Shown here piece after piece: positions 1 to 7,624 of a stretch of 64,000 bases of DNA. The DNA is from Flavobacterium limnosediminis JC2902 (GTDB taxonomy: Bacteria; Bacteroidota; Bacteroidia; Flavobacteriales; Flavobacteriaceae). The stretch lies in the NCBI RefSeq assembly GCF_000498535.1, contig NZ_AVGG01000001.1, positions 186,001 through 250,000 on the forward strand, written 5' to 3'. The notes under the pieces were generated by a model. The model was not told the origin of the DNA. It did not search any database and was given only the letters and a program-made list of their open reading frames with translations. Positions within the stretch are counted from its first letter, which is position 1. Each line of letters starts with the position of its first letter. Made by a program: the position numbers and the translations under genes.

Positions 1-503
1 TCCTCTTCCACAAACCAGTTGAATGCACGTGGGGAAGAAAAAAACCAATACAACATCGGAAAACCGGTTGCCGTATAAATCACAAAAGCATCAAACCATC
101 TGTTCACCTTTGTTTTTTCTTCCTTCCTTGCATAAAGTCTCATAAAGCCATATTGTTGACGGATAAAATGAAACACTGCCACATAAGCCAGCACAGACCA
201 GAAAACCTTACTTCCGAAAGAAAAAAGCAATAATCCGATACTAAAACAGAGTATGGGCAATGCAATCAACATCTTTTTTCTTTTCCGGTATTCCGAAGGC
301 ACAAAATATGTTTTGAATAAGGTTGCATAAACGTGTGCCACGTCAATAAAAACAATCAGGAACAGCCAAGTATAAAACGAGTGATTCTCTTCAACCGACT
401 GTAGCCAATTTTGACATAAAAACACGATCGCCACCACAACAAAAGAAGGTGCGAGAATAAAAACACTGTCGGTTTTCGCTTTATGAATCCAAGGTTGTTC
501 CAT
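1..503 (-). CDS. Partial polytopic membrane protein, last gene of polyamine-like cluster
   Basis: This reading frame starts with ATG at 503 and runs off the left edge without a stop, so at least 167 residues are present and the C-terminus is missing. It overlaps the end of the preceding flavoprotein gene by 23 bases, which implies co-transcription. The visible part contains about four to five hydrophobic segments separated by short basic loops (YRKRKK; YARKEEKTK). A motif VFHFIRQQYGFMR sits between two membrane spans, where the His and Arg could be functional. I do not recognise the family. The position suggests a membrane partner of the SpeD/DUF4178/DUF350/aminopropyltransferase genes upstream. 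The frame is certain; the function is unknown. Confidence 0.75.
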   Translation of the reverse strand, partial: MEQPWIHKAKTDSVFILAPSFVVVAIVFLCQNWLQSVEENHSFYTWLFLIVFIDVAHVYATLFKTYFVPSEYRKRKKMLIALPILCFSIGLLLFSFGSKVFWSVLAYVAVFHFIRQQYGFMRLYARKEEKTKVNRWFDAFVIYTATGFPMLYWFFSSPRAFNWFVEE

Positions 504-2106
504 CCAAGATTGTATTTACGACATTTATTCCCTGATGAAAGGCTTCCTCGAAAATGGAAATCCCTGCCAAATCCGAATGGGCGAAGAAAATCTTATTTTC
601 AATACTTTTTGCGGCCTCTTTCTTAGCGGCACCAAACAGAAATCCCGGAACAGGACTTATCATTCCATGTCCCAATAAGTGAATGGAAATTTCTTCTGTT
701 TTACCCTCAATATCCGGATGTGCCATTTTTAAATCGTCAAAAACCATTTGCTTCCAATGTTCCTTTTTCTGCTTATACAGCGTCCTTCGGCTCTTTCTGA
801 TATCAGAAGAAGAAAAACTGTAATAATAGGTTATCACTTTTTTAGATTGCACTTGTCGTACCGACTGATGCTGGTCGTAAATATACCCCAAACCTTTCGA
901 TCCGTGAATCACATTATCCCAACACAAAGGGTAACTGTAATTATCGGTTAAATCGGAAACGGTTAATGTCGCCAAAAGCCACGGTGCATAATGGAATTCA
1001 CGGGCGATATGTTTTCTGTTTTCCAACAAATGCTGATTGATGAACTGTGGAGTGGCCAAAACGACCTTATCCGCAATTATTTCCACCGATTCTTTCTTCA
1101 TATCATCAAAAGCATGAACAACAGTTTTATCCCCTTCAATCTTTACTTCATAAGCCAAATGACTTTTCAGTGTTTTCCCATTGGAATATTTTTTCAGATG
1201 CGTGGCTAATCTTGCATTGCCTTCCGGCCAGGTAAGAACATTTTCTTTTCCGTCGGAAGTTACATTATGTTTTCTTCCTGCGAAATAATGAATTCCCGCC
1301 CAGGCAGAAACGTAATCAACGCCCAAACCAAAATCGTCACGGCAACAATAATCTACATAAGCAATCAACGGCCCCGATGTAAGCTGATTTTCATCAAGCC
1401 ATTGCTTCATTGTGATACTGTCCAACTTTATGGTTTCAACATCTCTTGAGGAATTCGCCAACGGAATATCGAAAAGATACTTACCATCAGCTCCTTTCGT
1501 TTCACGGAAATAATCCATTTTTGAGAAGAAAACCTGAAACTCTCTTTCATCAGTAATTGAATTCCCGTATTTCGGAACCAAGCCTTCCTGCCAGTCATTT
1601 TTGTAAAACAACCTTTCCTGAGGTGTGAATGTAAGTTGGGCTTCATCGAATTCCGGAAAACCTTTAGTATCATAACCAAGTATTACTTTTTCTTCTTCCA
1701 AAAACTGTAGCAATGCTTTATCATGAAAATTAGGCAATGGCAGGTAATGTGCCCCTAAAGGAAATTTGGAAAATTGGTTTTCACCGTTGGAAGAATTCCC
1801 TCCCAAATGGTTTTCCAGTTCCAAAACTAAAAAATCGGAAATTCCTTTTTTTCTAAACTGACGGGCAGCACTTAAACCGGAAATTCCACCACCAATAATC
1901 AGATAGGGAATATGAATCTGACGTGTCGGCTTTGGGAAATTTTTTACCCACAACCGATGTCCGAGAATATGATTGGTTCCCGAAAGACGAATAAGTAAGG
2001 CAATCACTCTCTCTTTACACGACTGCAACATCGGAAGAAGCAATAACGAAGCTGCAATCCCTTTCAGGAACGTTCGTCTCGAATTATAATTTTCCCCATT
2101 CCTCAT
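481..2106 (-). CDS. Tat-exported FAD-dependent amine oxidase-like lipoprotein
   Basis: The 541-residue protein has a twin-arginine signal (SRRTFLK at residues 9-15), a hydrophobic stretch and a lipobox-like LQSC ending at Cys30. It is therefore probably folded with its cofactor inside, exported by Tat and lipid-anchored. A Rossmann dinucleotide-binding motif IIGGGISGLSAARQF lies at about 70-84, followed by an acidic strand end (LVLELENHLGG), as in flavin amine oxidases and protoporphyrinogen oxidases. The C-terminal segment near FFAHSDLAGISIFEEAFHQG resembles the last FAD-contacting helix of that superfamily. Its start overlaps the aminopropyltransferase gene by 23 bases. Oxidation of a polyamine or aminopropylated product in the envelope is inferred from context; the substrate cannot be read from sequence. 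Confidence 0.8.
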   Translation of the reverse strand: MRNGENYNSRRTFLKGIAASLLLLPMLQSCKERVIALLIRLSGTNHILGHRLWVKNFPKPTRQIHIPYLIIGGGISGLSAARQFRKKGISDFLVLELENHLGGNSSNGENQFSKFPLGAHYLPLPNFHDKALLQFLEEEKVILGYDTKGFPEFDEAQLTFTPQERLFYKNDWQEGLVPKYGNSITDEREFQVFFSKMDYFRETKGADGKYLFDIPLANSSRDVETIKLDSITMKQWLDENQLTSGPLIAYVDYCCRDDFGLGVDYVSAWAGIHYFAGRKHNVTSDGKENVLTWPEGNARLATHLKKYSNGKTLKSHLAYEVKIEGDKTVVHAFDDMKKESVEIIADKVVLATPQFINQHLLENRKHIAREFHYAPWLLATLTVSDLTDNYSYPLCWDNVIHGSKGLGYIYDQHQSVRQVQSKKVITYYYSFSSSDIRKSRRTLYKQKKEHWKQMVFDDLKMAHPDIEGKTEEISIHLLGHGMISPVPGFLFGAAKKEAAKSIENKIFFAHSDLAGISIFEEAFHQGINVVNTILDGTTLDS

Positions 2107-3601
2107 CGAAGTAGCGTACTAAAACCTGGTTGTCCAATCGGTTGATTTCGATATCTTTTGAAATCATGTCTTTTGAGAAATAATTCAGCTTTTCAAACTG
2201 ATAATTGTAAAATCGTAATCCTTTAACTTCCCTGTTTACGGTATTAAAATTGGTTGCAAAACTCTTAGCTGCAATGGTAAATCCCCATTCTCCGAAAGAC
2301 GGCACATAAGCATGATACGCATCCACCTGCGGAAAAACTTCCATCATGGTTTTATTGATACACCAGAATGATTTTGGTGCAAAATAAGGCGATGTCGTTT
2401 GCACTACCACAACCGCATCCTTGGAAAGAACCTGATGAAGTGTTTTGTAGAAATTCAGAGAATAGAGTTTCCCCAAGCTGTAATTGGAAGGATCGGGAAA
2501 ATCAACAATCACAACATCGAATTTCTGTATGCAATCCTTTGCCCAGATATAAGCATCCTGATTAAGCACTTTTACCTTCGGATTTACTAATGATTGTTTG
2601 TTTAAATCGGTCAGGATTGTATTGGTTTTGAACAGCTTTGTCATCCCTTCATCCAAATCTACTAACGTAATGGTTTTCACTTCTTTGTATTTCAAAATTT
2701 CGCGAACCGCCAAGCCATCACCGCCTCCCAAAACCAACACATTTTCGGCTTTTGGGGCCATTGCCATTACCGGGTGCACCAAGGCTTCATGATAACGGTA
2801 TTCGTCAGCAGAACTAAACTGTAAATTATTATTGAGGTATAAGCGGTAATCACTTTTATTGTGCGTCAGAACAATGCGCTGGTAAGGTGTTGAACTTGAA
2901 TAAACGATATTTTCGCCGTACAGCTTTCCTTCAGAAAAAGACAATATGGAATCGGAAAAGATAAAAACCACAAGGAGCAATACGAAGGATCCGATGGCTT
3001 TTGCCTTTAGCAGATACACTTTTTTAAGTTCCGATTTCAGCAAAAAGCACAGAACGATGGCGATGCTGACATTAATCATTCCGAAGAACAACGAGGTCCG
3101 CATCACACCCAATTGCGGCACCAAAACCAACGGAAAAAGAATGGATGCTAATAAAGCACCGATGTAATCAAACGTAAAAACATTTGACACCAAATCACGG
3201 AACTTTACCCTGTCTTTCAGAATGTTCATCAAGAGCGGAATCTCTAATCCTACAAGGCATCCGGTGATGAATACCAAAAAATAAAGGATAAACTGAAAAT
3301 AATGAACACTTTCAAACAGCAGGAAAAGAATAACAGAACTCAATCCGCCGATTAATCCCACGAGGATTTCGATTTCAATGAAAGTATTCAGCATATTGCG
3401 TTGGAGAAACTTCGAAAAATAAGAACCCACCCCCATCGAAAAGAGATACACTCCGATAATGAAAGAGAACTGTTTTACAGAATCGCCTAGCAGATAGCTG
3501 GCCAAGGTTCCCGCGACCAGTTCGTACACCAATCCGCAAGTAGCAATGGTAAATACCGCTAAAAGAAGTAAAAACTCAAATTTTAAAAATCGTTTACCCA
3601 T
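2084..3601 (-). CDS. Membrane-embedded spermidine synthase-like aminopropyltransferase
   Basis: I use the ATG at 3601 (MGKRFLKFEF, 505 residues). A GTG at 3613 would add four residues inside the DUF350 gene. Residues 8 to about 220 contain around seven hydrophobic helices; the rest is a spermidine-synthase (SpeE) fold. The acceptor region NNLQFSSADEYRYHEALVHP and the nucleotide-binding LVLGGGDGLAVREIL (GGGDG about 292-296) are intact, as is DFPDP at about 367-371, where the catalytic Asp residues of the family lie, so it should be active. The family moves the aminopropyl group of decarboxylated AdoMet onto an amine. The membrane domain separates it from soluble SpeE. It overlaps the DUF350 stop by 8 bases, and SpeD is encoded upstream. 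Confidence 0.85.
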   Translation of the reverse strand: MGKRFLKFEFLLLLAVFTIATCGLVYELVAGTLASYLLGDSVKQFSFIIGVYLFSMGVGSYFSKFLQRNMLNTFIEIEILVGLIGGLSSVILFLLFESVHYFQFILYFLVFITGCLVGLEIPLLMNILKDRVKFRDLVSNVFTFDYIGALLASILFPLVLVPQLGVMRTSLFFGMINVSIAIVLCFLLKSELKKVYLLKAKAIGSFVLLLVVFIFSDSILSFSEGKLYGENIVYSSSTPYQRIVLTHNKSDYRLYLNNNLQFSSADEYRYHEALVHPVMAMAPKAENVLVLGGGDGLAVREILKYKEVKTITLVDLDEGMTKLFKTNTILTDLNKQSLVNPKVKVLNQDAYIWAKDCIQKFDVVIVDFPDPSNYSLGKLYSLNFYKTLHQVLSKDAVVVVQTTSPYFAPKSFWCINKTMMEVFPQVDAYHAYVPSFGEWGFTIAAKSFATNFNTVNREVKGLRFYNYQFEKLNYFSKDMISKDIEINRLDNQVLVRYFDEEWGKL

Positions 3602-3809
3602 GGATAGCGGCACTGATAATCATTGAAATTCCAATGATGAATGCCCCAAAAACGATGGCAATGGCAACATTATTTTTCTGTACAATTTCTTTCCAGGTAT
3701 TCTCCGGTGTCAGTTTCTCAATAATAAAGTAGGTAACCAGCAAAATGGCGATACCTAAAAGTGAAAAAATAACGGAATTTAAAATTGGTTTGGCTGCTAA
3801 AATATCCAT
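3594..3809 (-). CDS. DUF350 (YjfL-like) small membrane protein
   Basis: This 71-residue protein has two hydrophobic helices (about 9-28 and 47-67) joined by a charged loop EKLTPENTWKEIVQKNN. The loop and the following NVAIAIVFGAFIIGISMIISAAI match my recollection of the DUF350/YjfL family, normally built from such two-helix units; this copy is a single unit. From family knowledge, DUF350 genes recur next to DUF4178-type and polyamine or glutathionylspermidine genes in envelope-stress loci. It lies between a small membrane ORF and the membrane aminopropyltransferase and overlaps the latter by 8 bases. A role as membrane scaffold or channel of the cluster is inference. Confidence 0.8.
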   Translation of the reverse strand: MDILAAKPILNSVIFSLLGIAILLVTYFIIEKLTPENTWKEIVQKNNVAIAIVFGAFIIGISMIISAAIHG

Positions 3810-3827
3810 AGTGATGTTTTTTAAATA

Positions 3828-4013
3828 TTATTTATGATAAAAACGATTTACTGCCACGTGGCTTCCCGTTCGATTCGGGCTGTAATTTTCGGTTGATTCG
3901 CAATCACATATTCTGTTTCCGGAATACGTAAAATGCAAAAACATCAGATAGAAAAACAATCCGATGACGATGGCGATTAAATTACTCTTTATTAGTTTAT
4001 AAATAGTGTCCAT
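3828..4013 (-). CDS. Small single-span membrane protein of the cluster
   Basis: A 61-residue ORF starts 2 bases after the DUF4178 stop and ends 18 bases before the DUF350 start, so it is placed as a true operon member. Residues about 10-30 form one strongly hydrophobic helix; the N-terminus carries two Lys and the remaining 30 residues are polar with a CDC pair (RICDCESTENYS). I do not recognise a family. The spacing and the absence of a competing frame in the gap support coding. It could be a regulatory or assembly peptide for the neighbouring membrane proteins; that is inference. Confidence 0.6.
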   Translation of the reverse strand: MDTIYKLIKSNLIAIVIGLFFYLMFLHFTYSGNRICDCESTENYSPNRTGSHVAVNRFYHK

Positions 4014-4015
4014 GA

Positions 4016-5242
4016 TTAGTTGTCATAGGGTGAATAACTGCTTTCCGCCCACCTTTTTTGTTCGAAATAAATTGAAAGATAATACAATCCGACCGTTAAA
4101 ATGCCCATAAACAAAATAGGCATCCAAACATTCCACATGGAAGGCTGATTCCAAACTGCATTCACCTTAATAAAATTATTTGTTATGTCTTCCGGAGCTT
4201 TCATCGGAGTAACCACGATATGGTATTTCCCTTCATTGACACCGCAAATATTGAATTCCTCTGAAGTATCGCCTTCTGTCCAATTTTCGCCATCCGTATA
4301 ACCGTGATAGTATTCAATGTCTTTGTTGGCATAAACCTCTTCATTTGTTTTTTCATTCACCAAAGCCACCTGAAGATTCGCCCAGGAATTATCAACGTCC
4401 GAGCGGGTAGAAATAGTTAATGGCGCCGAACCGCCTTTCAAAACAAAGGAAGGACTTACAAATGACTTGTCTTTATGCTGATCAAAAGTTAAGGATTCGC
4501 TCAAAACCACCTGTTCTGTTTTGTCACTATAAATAAACAGGTGAGAGGATAAAATCAGTACCGCTGCCGAACACATGATTATGGCTAAATTCCGAACATT
4601 AATTAAAAACGGCTGTACCATTCCTACTCCCGTCTTTATTGGCGTTTTAGGCATCGAGAATCCTTTTTTTATTTCCTTAACCGAAATATGTTCCCCGAAA
4701 AAAGTAGCTTCCTGATCTCCCAACGTTTCAATTGAAATGATATAAGGTGGCTGAATATACTCAACCATGTGCACCTTTTTGACCGGAATAACAAAATCGA
4801 AATAGCCTTGCGCTGCTACAATTTCGGTATCGGTATAATCGTAGAGATTCATACGGATTTCATTATGGGTCAGAAATCTGGGATGATTTTTTACATCATA
4901 GCTGTCTTCAACTTCCTTGAGTAAAATCCAATGACCACTGGCTTCTGAAAGGTAGATAAAATCACCTTTTTTGCTTTCCAGAATATATTCATCCCAATAA
5001 TAACTACCGTAAGCTTTTTTGGTCAGAATTCCGGTTACGGTGCAATCTTCCCCACGCAGCCTTCCCTTCTGCCCCACATTCAACCCTGCCAAAGGCCTTC
5101 TGTGACTGAATCCTTTTTGGGAACGAAGTCCGTCGTCAGCCATAAGATAAAGATTTTGACAATTGGGACAGACGAACGTTTTCACATCAAAATTAACCTC
5201 TACATCAGTAGTGACATCACAATGATAACAAGGAACCTTCAT
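4016..5242 (-). CDS. DUF4178 membrane protein with N-terminal zinc ribbon
   Basis: The 408-residue protein begins with a zinc-ribbon-like pair of CxxC knuckles (C5xxC8 and C25xxC28). A DUF4178-type beta domain follows at about 53-190, recognisable by GQKGRLRGEDCTVTGIL, then WDEYIL and GHWILL. Two membrane helices (about 219-238 and 374-392) bracket a beta-rich domain of some 130 residues that should face the periplasm, because the short tail after the second helix is basic. It starts 3 bases after the speD stop. DUF4178 proteins are known companions of DUF350 and polyamine genes; the molecular function is not established. A sensor or docking role linking cytosolic polyamine synthesis to the envelope is inference. 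Confidence 0.8.
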   Translation of the reverse strand: MKVPCYHCDVTTDVEVNFDVKTFVCPNCQNLYLMADDGLRSQKGFSHRRPLAGLNVGQKGRLRGEDCTVTGILTKKAYGSYYWDEYILESKKGDFIYLSEASGHWILLKEVEDSYDVKNHPRFLTHNEIRMNLYDYTDTEIVAAQGYFDFVIPVKKVHMVEYIQPPYIISIETLGDQEATFFGEHISVKEIKKGFSMPKTPIKTGVGMVQPFLINVRNLAIIMCSAAVLILSSHLFIYSDKTEQVVLSESLTFDQHKDKSFVSPSFVLKGGSAPLTISTRSDVDNSWANLQVALVNEKTNEEVYANKDIEYYHGYTDGENWTEGDTSEEFNICGVNEGKYHIVVTPMKAPEDITNNFIKVNAVWNQPSMWNVWMPILFMGILTVGLYYLSIYFEQKRWAESSYSPYDN

Positions 5243-5245
5243 ATT

Positions 5246-5608
5246 TTATCTGTTAATTTCGAAATCTTTAATAATCGTCGCGCCAAAATAATCTATATAT
5301 TCCTGAGTTACCGCTTTTACTTTTGCAGAATTATCCTGCAAATAATTGCACAAATAAACATCCAAAGTCAGTTGATTATATTCCGGCCAGGTGTGTATAC
5401 AAATATGAGATTCTTTCAGACATACTGCAATTGTAAAACTGTCATTTTCGAAATCATGAACCACAAGGCCCACTTTTTCCAGAGCGAATTTTTCAAGAAT
5501 TAATTCGGTGACAGCTACAAACTGCTGACTGTCTGTAAGCTTTTTCATTTCGTCAACCTGAAGCGTTACCAGTTTGTGTAAACCTGGCGAATAGGAAGTT
5601 AAATTCAT
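5246..5608 (-). CDS. speD: S-adenosylmethionine decarboxylase proenzyme
   Basis: The 120-residue protein is a short prokaryotic AdoMet decarboxylase, which self-cleaves to create a pyruvoyl group and makes decarboxylated AdoMet, the aminopropyl donor. The motif KESHICIHTWPE places the cleavage serine at S67 and the processing histidine at H72, with the catalytic cysteine at C87 in VYLCNY. The S-x4-H and H-x14-C spacing equals that of the Thermotoga enzyme (S63, H68, C83 from memory), so the proenzyme should be functional. It is the first gene of the minus-strand cluster and sits behind the terminator of the ferredoxin operon, so the cluster has its own promoter between 5609 and 5680. I see no ornithine, arginine or lysine decarboxylase gene in the window to supply a classic acceptor. 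Confidence 0.93.
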   Translation of the reverse strand: MNLTSYSPGLHKLVTLQVDEMKKLTDSQQFVAVTELILEKFALEKVGLVVHDFENDSFTIAVCLKESHICIHTWPEYNQLTLDVYLCNYLQDNSAKVKAVTQEYIDYFGATIIKDFEINR

Positions 5609-5680
5609 CTGGATAATACCTAATTCCTTTTTTCTGCGGAATATTGTGATTATACGCAGCTGTTAAAATTTTGTTACAAA

Positions 5681-5704
5681 AAAAGCGAAGAAAAATCTTC
5701 GCTT
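5681..5704 (-). terminator. Rho-independent terminator of ferredoxin operon
   Basis: On the minus strand an 8-bp stem AAGCGAAG/CTTCGCTT (5683-5690 with 5697-5704) is followed by a run of seven T. It lies just after the ferredoxin stop codon and separates that operon from speD. Confidence 0.8.
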
Positions 5705-5711
5705 GTGTTTA

Positions 5712-6044
5712 TTAGGATTCCGGTGCCAATTCAACTTCCAGTCCGTCAATGGCTTCCGTTATGTGAATCTGACAACCCAGTCGGCTGTTGTCTTTTACAT
5801 TGAAGGCTTCCCAGAGCATGGCATCCTCATCGGGTGATTTCTCCGGAAGTTCCACATCATTTAAAACGTAGCACTGACAGGAAGCACACATGGCCATTCC
5901 GCCACAGATCCCTATGGTTCCTTCCGGAGCCAATTCGTAAGCACGAACCAGTTCCATGATGTTCATGTTCATGTCTGTTGGCGCTTGCACTTCGTGAGCG
6001 ACTCCTTCTCTGTCAATAATTTTTATAGTTACATCTTGTGACAT
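5712..6044 (-). CDS. Adrenodoxin-type 2Fe-2S ferredoxin
   Basis: The 110-residue protein has the plant/vertebrate-type ferredoxin cluster pattern CX5CX2C...C with cysteines 47, 53, 56 and 91 (CGGMAMCASC, then LGC). The length, the acidic surface and the CGGxxxCxxC form fit adrenodoxin-like ferredoxins rather than chloroplast types. It follows the reductase gene by only 2 bases, so the pair probably forms an NADPH-reductase-ferredoxin electron chain. The immediate acceptor (a biosynthetic oxygenase, Fe-S assembly or another) cannot be told from the window; nearby nifU-like and mrp genes make Fe-S biology plausible. Confidence 0.9.
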   Translation of the reverse strand: MSQDVTIKIIDREGVAHEVQAPTDMNMNIMELVRAYELAPEGTIGICGGMAMCASCQCYVLNDVELPEKSPDEDAMLWEAFNVKDNSRLGCQIHITEAIDGLEVELAPES

Positions 6045-6046
6045 AC

Positions 6047-7105
6047 TTAATCAATGGATTTAACGACAGCTTTTTCCGCTTCTTTTCTTGTTCCGTCAAA
6101 ACCGTCCACTCCGGAAACCGTGGTGTATTTCAATACGTATTTTTTCCCCGGATTGATTCGGTTGTACACGCTTTGGCACATTAAAGTCGCTTCGTGGAAA
6201 CCGCACAAAATCAGTTTCAGTTTTCCCGGATAGGTATTCACATCACCGATGGCGTAAATCCCTTCGATATTGGTCTGATAATCCAAAGCGTTATTTACTT
6301 TGATGGCATTTTTTTCAATTTCCAGTCCCCAGTGCGCAATCGGACCCAATTTTGGCGTTAAACCGAAAAGCGGAATAAAGTAATCCGTTTCTACATTCAT
6401 ACGGGCTCCGTTAACCTCAATATCCACCGATTCAATACGTTCCGATCCTTTAAAACCAACCACTTCGCCCGGTGTAATCAGTTTGATTTTTCCGGCATGT
6501 TTCAGTTCCTGCACTTTTTCAACCGAATCCAAAGCCCCGCGGAATTCGTTTCTTCTGTGCACCAAAGTCACTTCCGAAGCCACATTGGAAAGAAAAATAC
6601 TCCAATCTAATGCCGAGTCACCTCCACCGGAAATCACTACTTTTTTATTTCTGAATTTCTCCGGATCTTTTATGAAATACTTGACACCTCTGCCTTTCTG
6701 CTCATAAAACTCCAAATCTTTCAAAATAGGTTTTCTTGGCTCAAAACTTCCCAAACCTCCTGCAATAGCCACTGCTTTCCCTTTATGTTTTGTTCCTTTA
6801 TTGGTCGTAACGATAAAGGTTCCGTCTTCTAGTTTATCCACTGTCTCCGCAACTTCACCCAAGGTAAATCCGGGTTGGAACTGTTTGATCTGTTCCATCA
6901 GGTTGTCGATAAGTTCTCCGGCCCCAACGGTTGGGTATCCGGGAATGTCGAAAATGGGTTTTTTGGGATACAACTCCGTCAACTGTCCGCCCGGTTGCGG
7001 CAAGCCGTCTATGAGGTGACATTTCAATTTTAAAAGACCGGCTTCAAAAACGGCAAAAAGACCCGTTGGGCCGGCTCCGATAATTATTATATCTGTTTCA
7101 ATCAT
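6047..7105 (-). CDS. Ferredoxin-NADP(+) reductase, thioredoxin-reductase-like type
   Basis: This 352-residue flavoprotein has an N-terminal FAD motif IIIIGAGPTGLFAVFEAG (about 5-22) and a central NADP motif VVISGGGDSALDWSI (about 151-165). The final FAD segment is IYAIGDVNTYPGK. It lacks the redox CxxC of thioredoxin reductases, which marks it as the YumC-type ferredoxin-NADP reductase. The ferredoxin gene follows 2 bases downstream and is its likely partner. Upstream lie a run of CAAAGTTG-type tandem repeats and a candidate -7 element. Confidence 0.9.
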   Translation of the reverse strand: MIETDIIIIGAGPTGLFAVFEAGLLKLKCHLIDGLPQPGGQLTELYPKKPIFDIPGYPTVGAGELIDNLMEQIKQFQPGFTLGEVAETVDKLEDGTFIVTTNKGTKHKGKAVAIAGGLGSFEPRKPILKDLEFYEQKGRGVKYFIKDPEKFRNKKVVISGGGDSALDWSIFLSNVASEVTLVHRRNEFRGALDSVEKVQELKHAGKIKLITPGEVVGFKGSERIESVDIEVNGARMNVETDYFIPLFGLTPKLGPIAHWGLEIEKNAIKVNNALDYQTNIEGIYAIGDVNTYPGKLKLILCGFHEATLMCQSVYNRINPGKKYVLKYTTVSGVDGFDGTRKEAEKAVVKSID

Positions 7106-7150
7106 TTCTTTAAGTTTATTGCATCTGCCCGCCCTATGGTTCGAGTCAGC

Positions 7151-7180
7151 GTAGCAAAGTTACAAAGTTGCAAAGTCACC
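7151..7180 (-). promoter_or_regulatory. Candidate promoter of FNR-ferredoxin operon within tandem repeat
   Basis: On the minus strand TAACTTTG (7155-7162) matches the Bacteroidota -7 consensus TAnnTTTG, 50 bases before the FNR ATG. It lies inside three degenerate copies of a 9-base unit reading AACTTTGTA/CAACTTTGT, so the match could partly reflect the repeat. Confidence 0.4.
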
Positions 7181-7203
7181 AAACATGATTTATGTCAGGT
7201 TTG

Positions 7204-7283
7204 CGTGAGGGATGGGAGCGGCATCCTTTTATGGCGCGCAGCAGAATAAAAGATATAGCGTACAGCCCGACCCTTGGGGCACG
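7204..7283. repeat. Structured intergenic element, copy A
   Basis: Left flank GATGGGAGCGGCATCC and right flank AGATATAGCGTACAGCC enclose an inner stem CTTTTAT/ATAAAAG (7226-7232, 7246-7252). A conserved C is bulged before the stem, between AT/AT pairs. Outer pairing is AGGG/CCCT plus CGTG/CACG. This is the most divergent of five copies in the window (others at 33683, 37756, 49795 and 62514). Confidence 0.7.
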
Positions 7284-7292
7284 CCCAAATAA

Positions 7293-7532
7293 TCAGGCAA
7301 TATTTACAACCGTTTCGATTTGTGGCGCGTATTTTTTTATGGTAGTTTCCACACCCGCTTTCAATGTCATCTGGTTGATTTTACAGGACGTACAGGCACC
7401 TTCCAAGCGTACTTTTACGTGTTTCCCGTCTTCAATTTCGACCAGCGTAATGTCGCCACCATCGGAATTTAAAAACGGACGGATTTCATCCAGTGCTTTT
7501 TGTATGGTTGACGTAAGTTCTTCTGTATTCAT
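7293..7532 (-). CDS. NifU C-terminal-domain Fe-S scaffold/carrier
   Basis: I start at ATG 7532 (MNTEELTSTI, 79 residues), because upstream in-frame codons run through tandem repeat sequence. The protein is a stand-alone NifU C-terminal domain: LNSDGGDITLVEI followed by the cluster-binding CxxC (C47, C50) in GACTSCKINQMTL. Such proteins carry or transfer [4Fe-4S] clusters. The mrp gene lies directly upstream on the same strand, 92 bases away, so the two may be co-transcribed and act together in cluster delivery. Lys replaces the usual Pro after the second Cys; this does not touch the ligands. Confidence 0.9.
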   Translation of the reverse strand: MNTEELTSTIQKALDEIRPFLNSDGGDITLVEIEDGKHVKVRLEGACTSCKINQMTLKAGVETTIKKYAPQIETVVNIA

Positions 7533-7540
7533 TTTTTCTA

Positions 7541-7581
7541 ATTTGAAAATGAGATAATTTGAAAATGAGATAATTTGAAAA
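7541..7581. repeat. 16-bp tandem repeat before nifU-like gene
   Basis: The unit ATTTGAAAATGAGATA occurs twice perfectly (7541-7556, 7557-7572) plus a 9-base partial unit. It lies directly before the nifU-like start codon, between it and mrp. Confidence 0.9.
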
Positions 7582-7624
7582 GCAAACAAAGTCGGTTCCC
7601 AAGTTATCCCATTTCCCCATCAAT

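Noticed and set aside
5102-5503. 133-residue plus-strand frame over DUF4178 and speD
   Set aside because: It is antisense to two well-supported genes with recognisable domains, and shows no family similarity or promoter.
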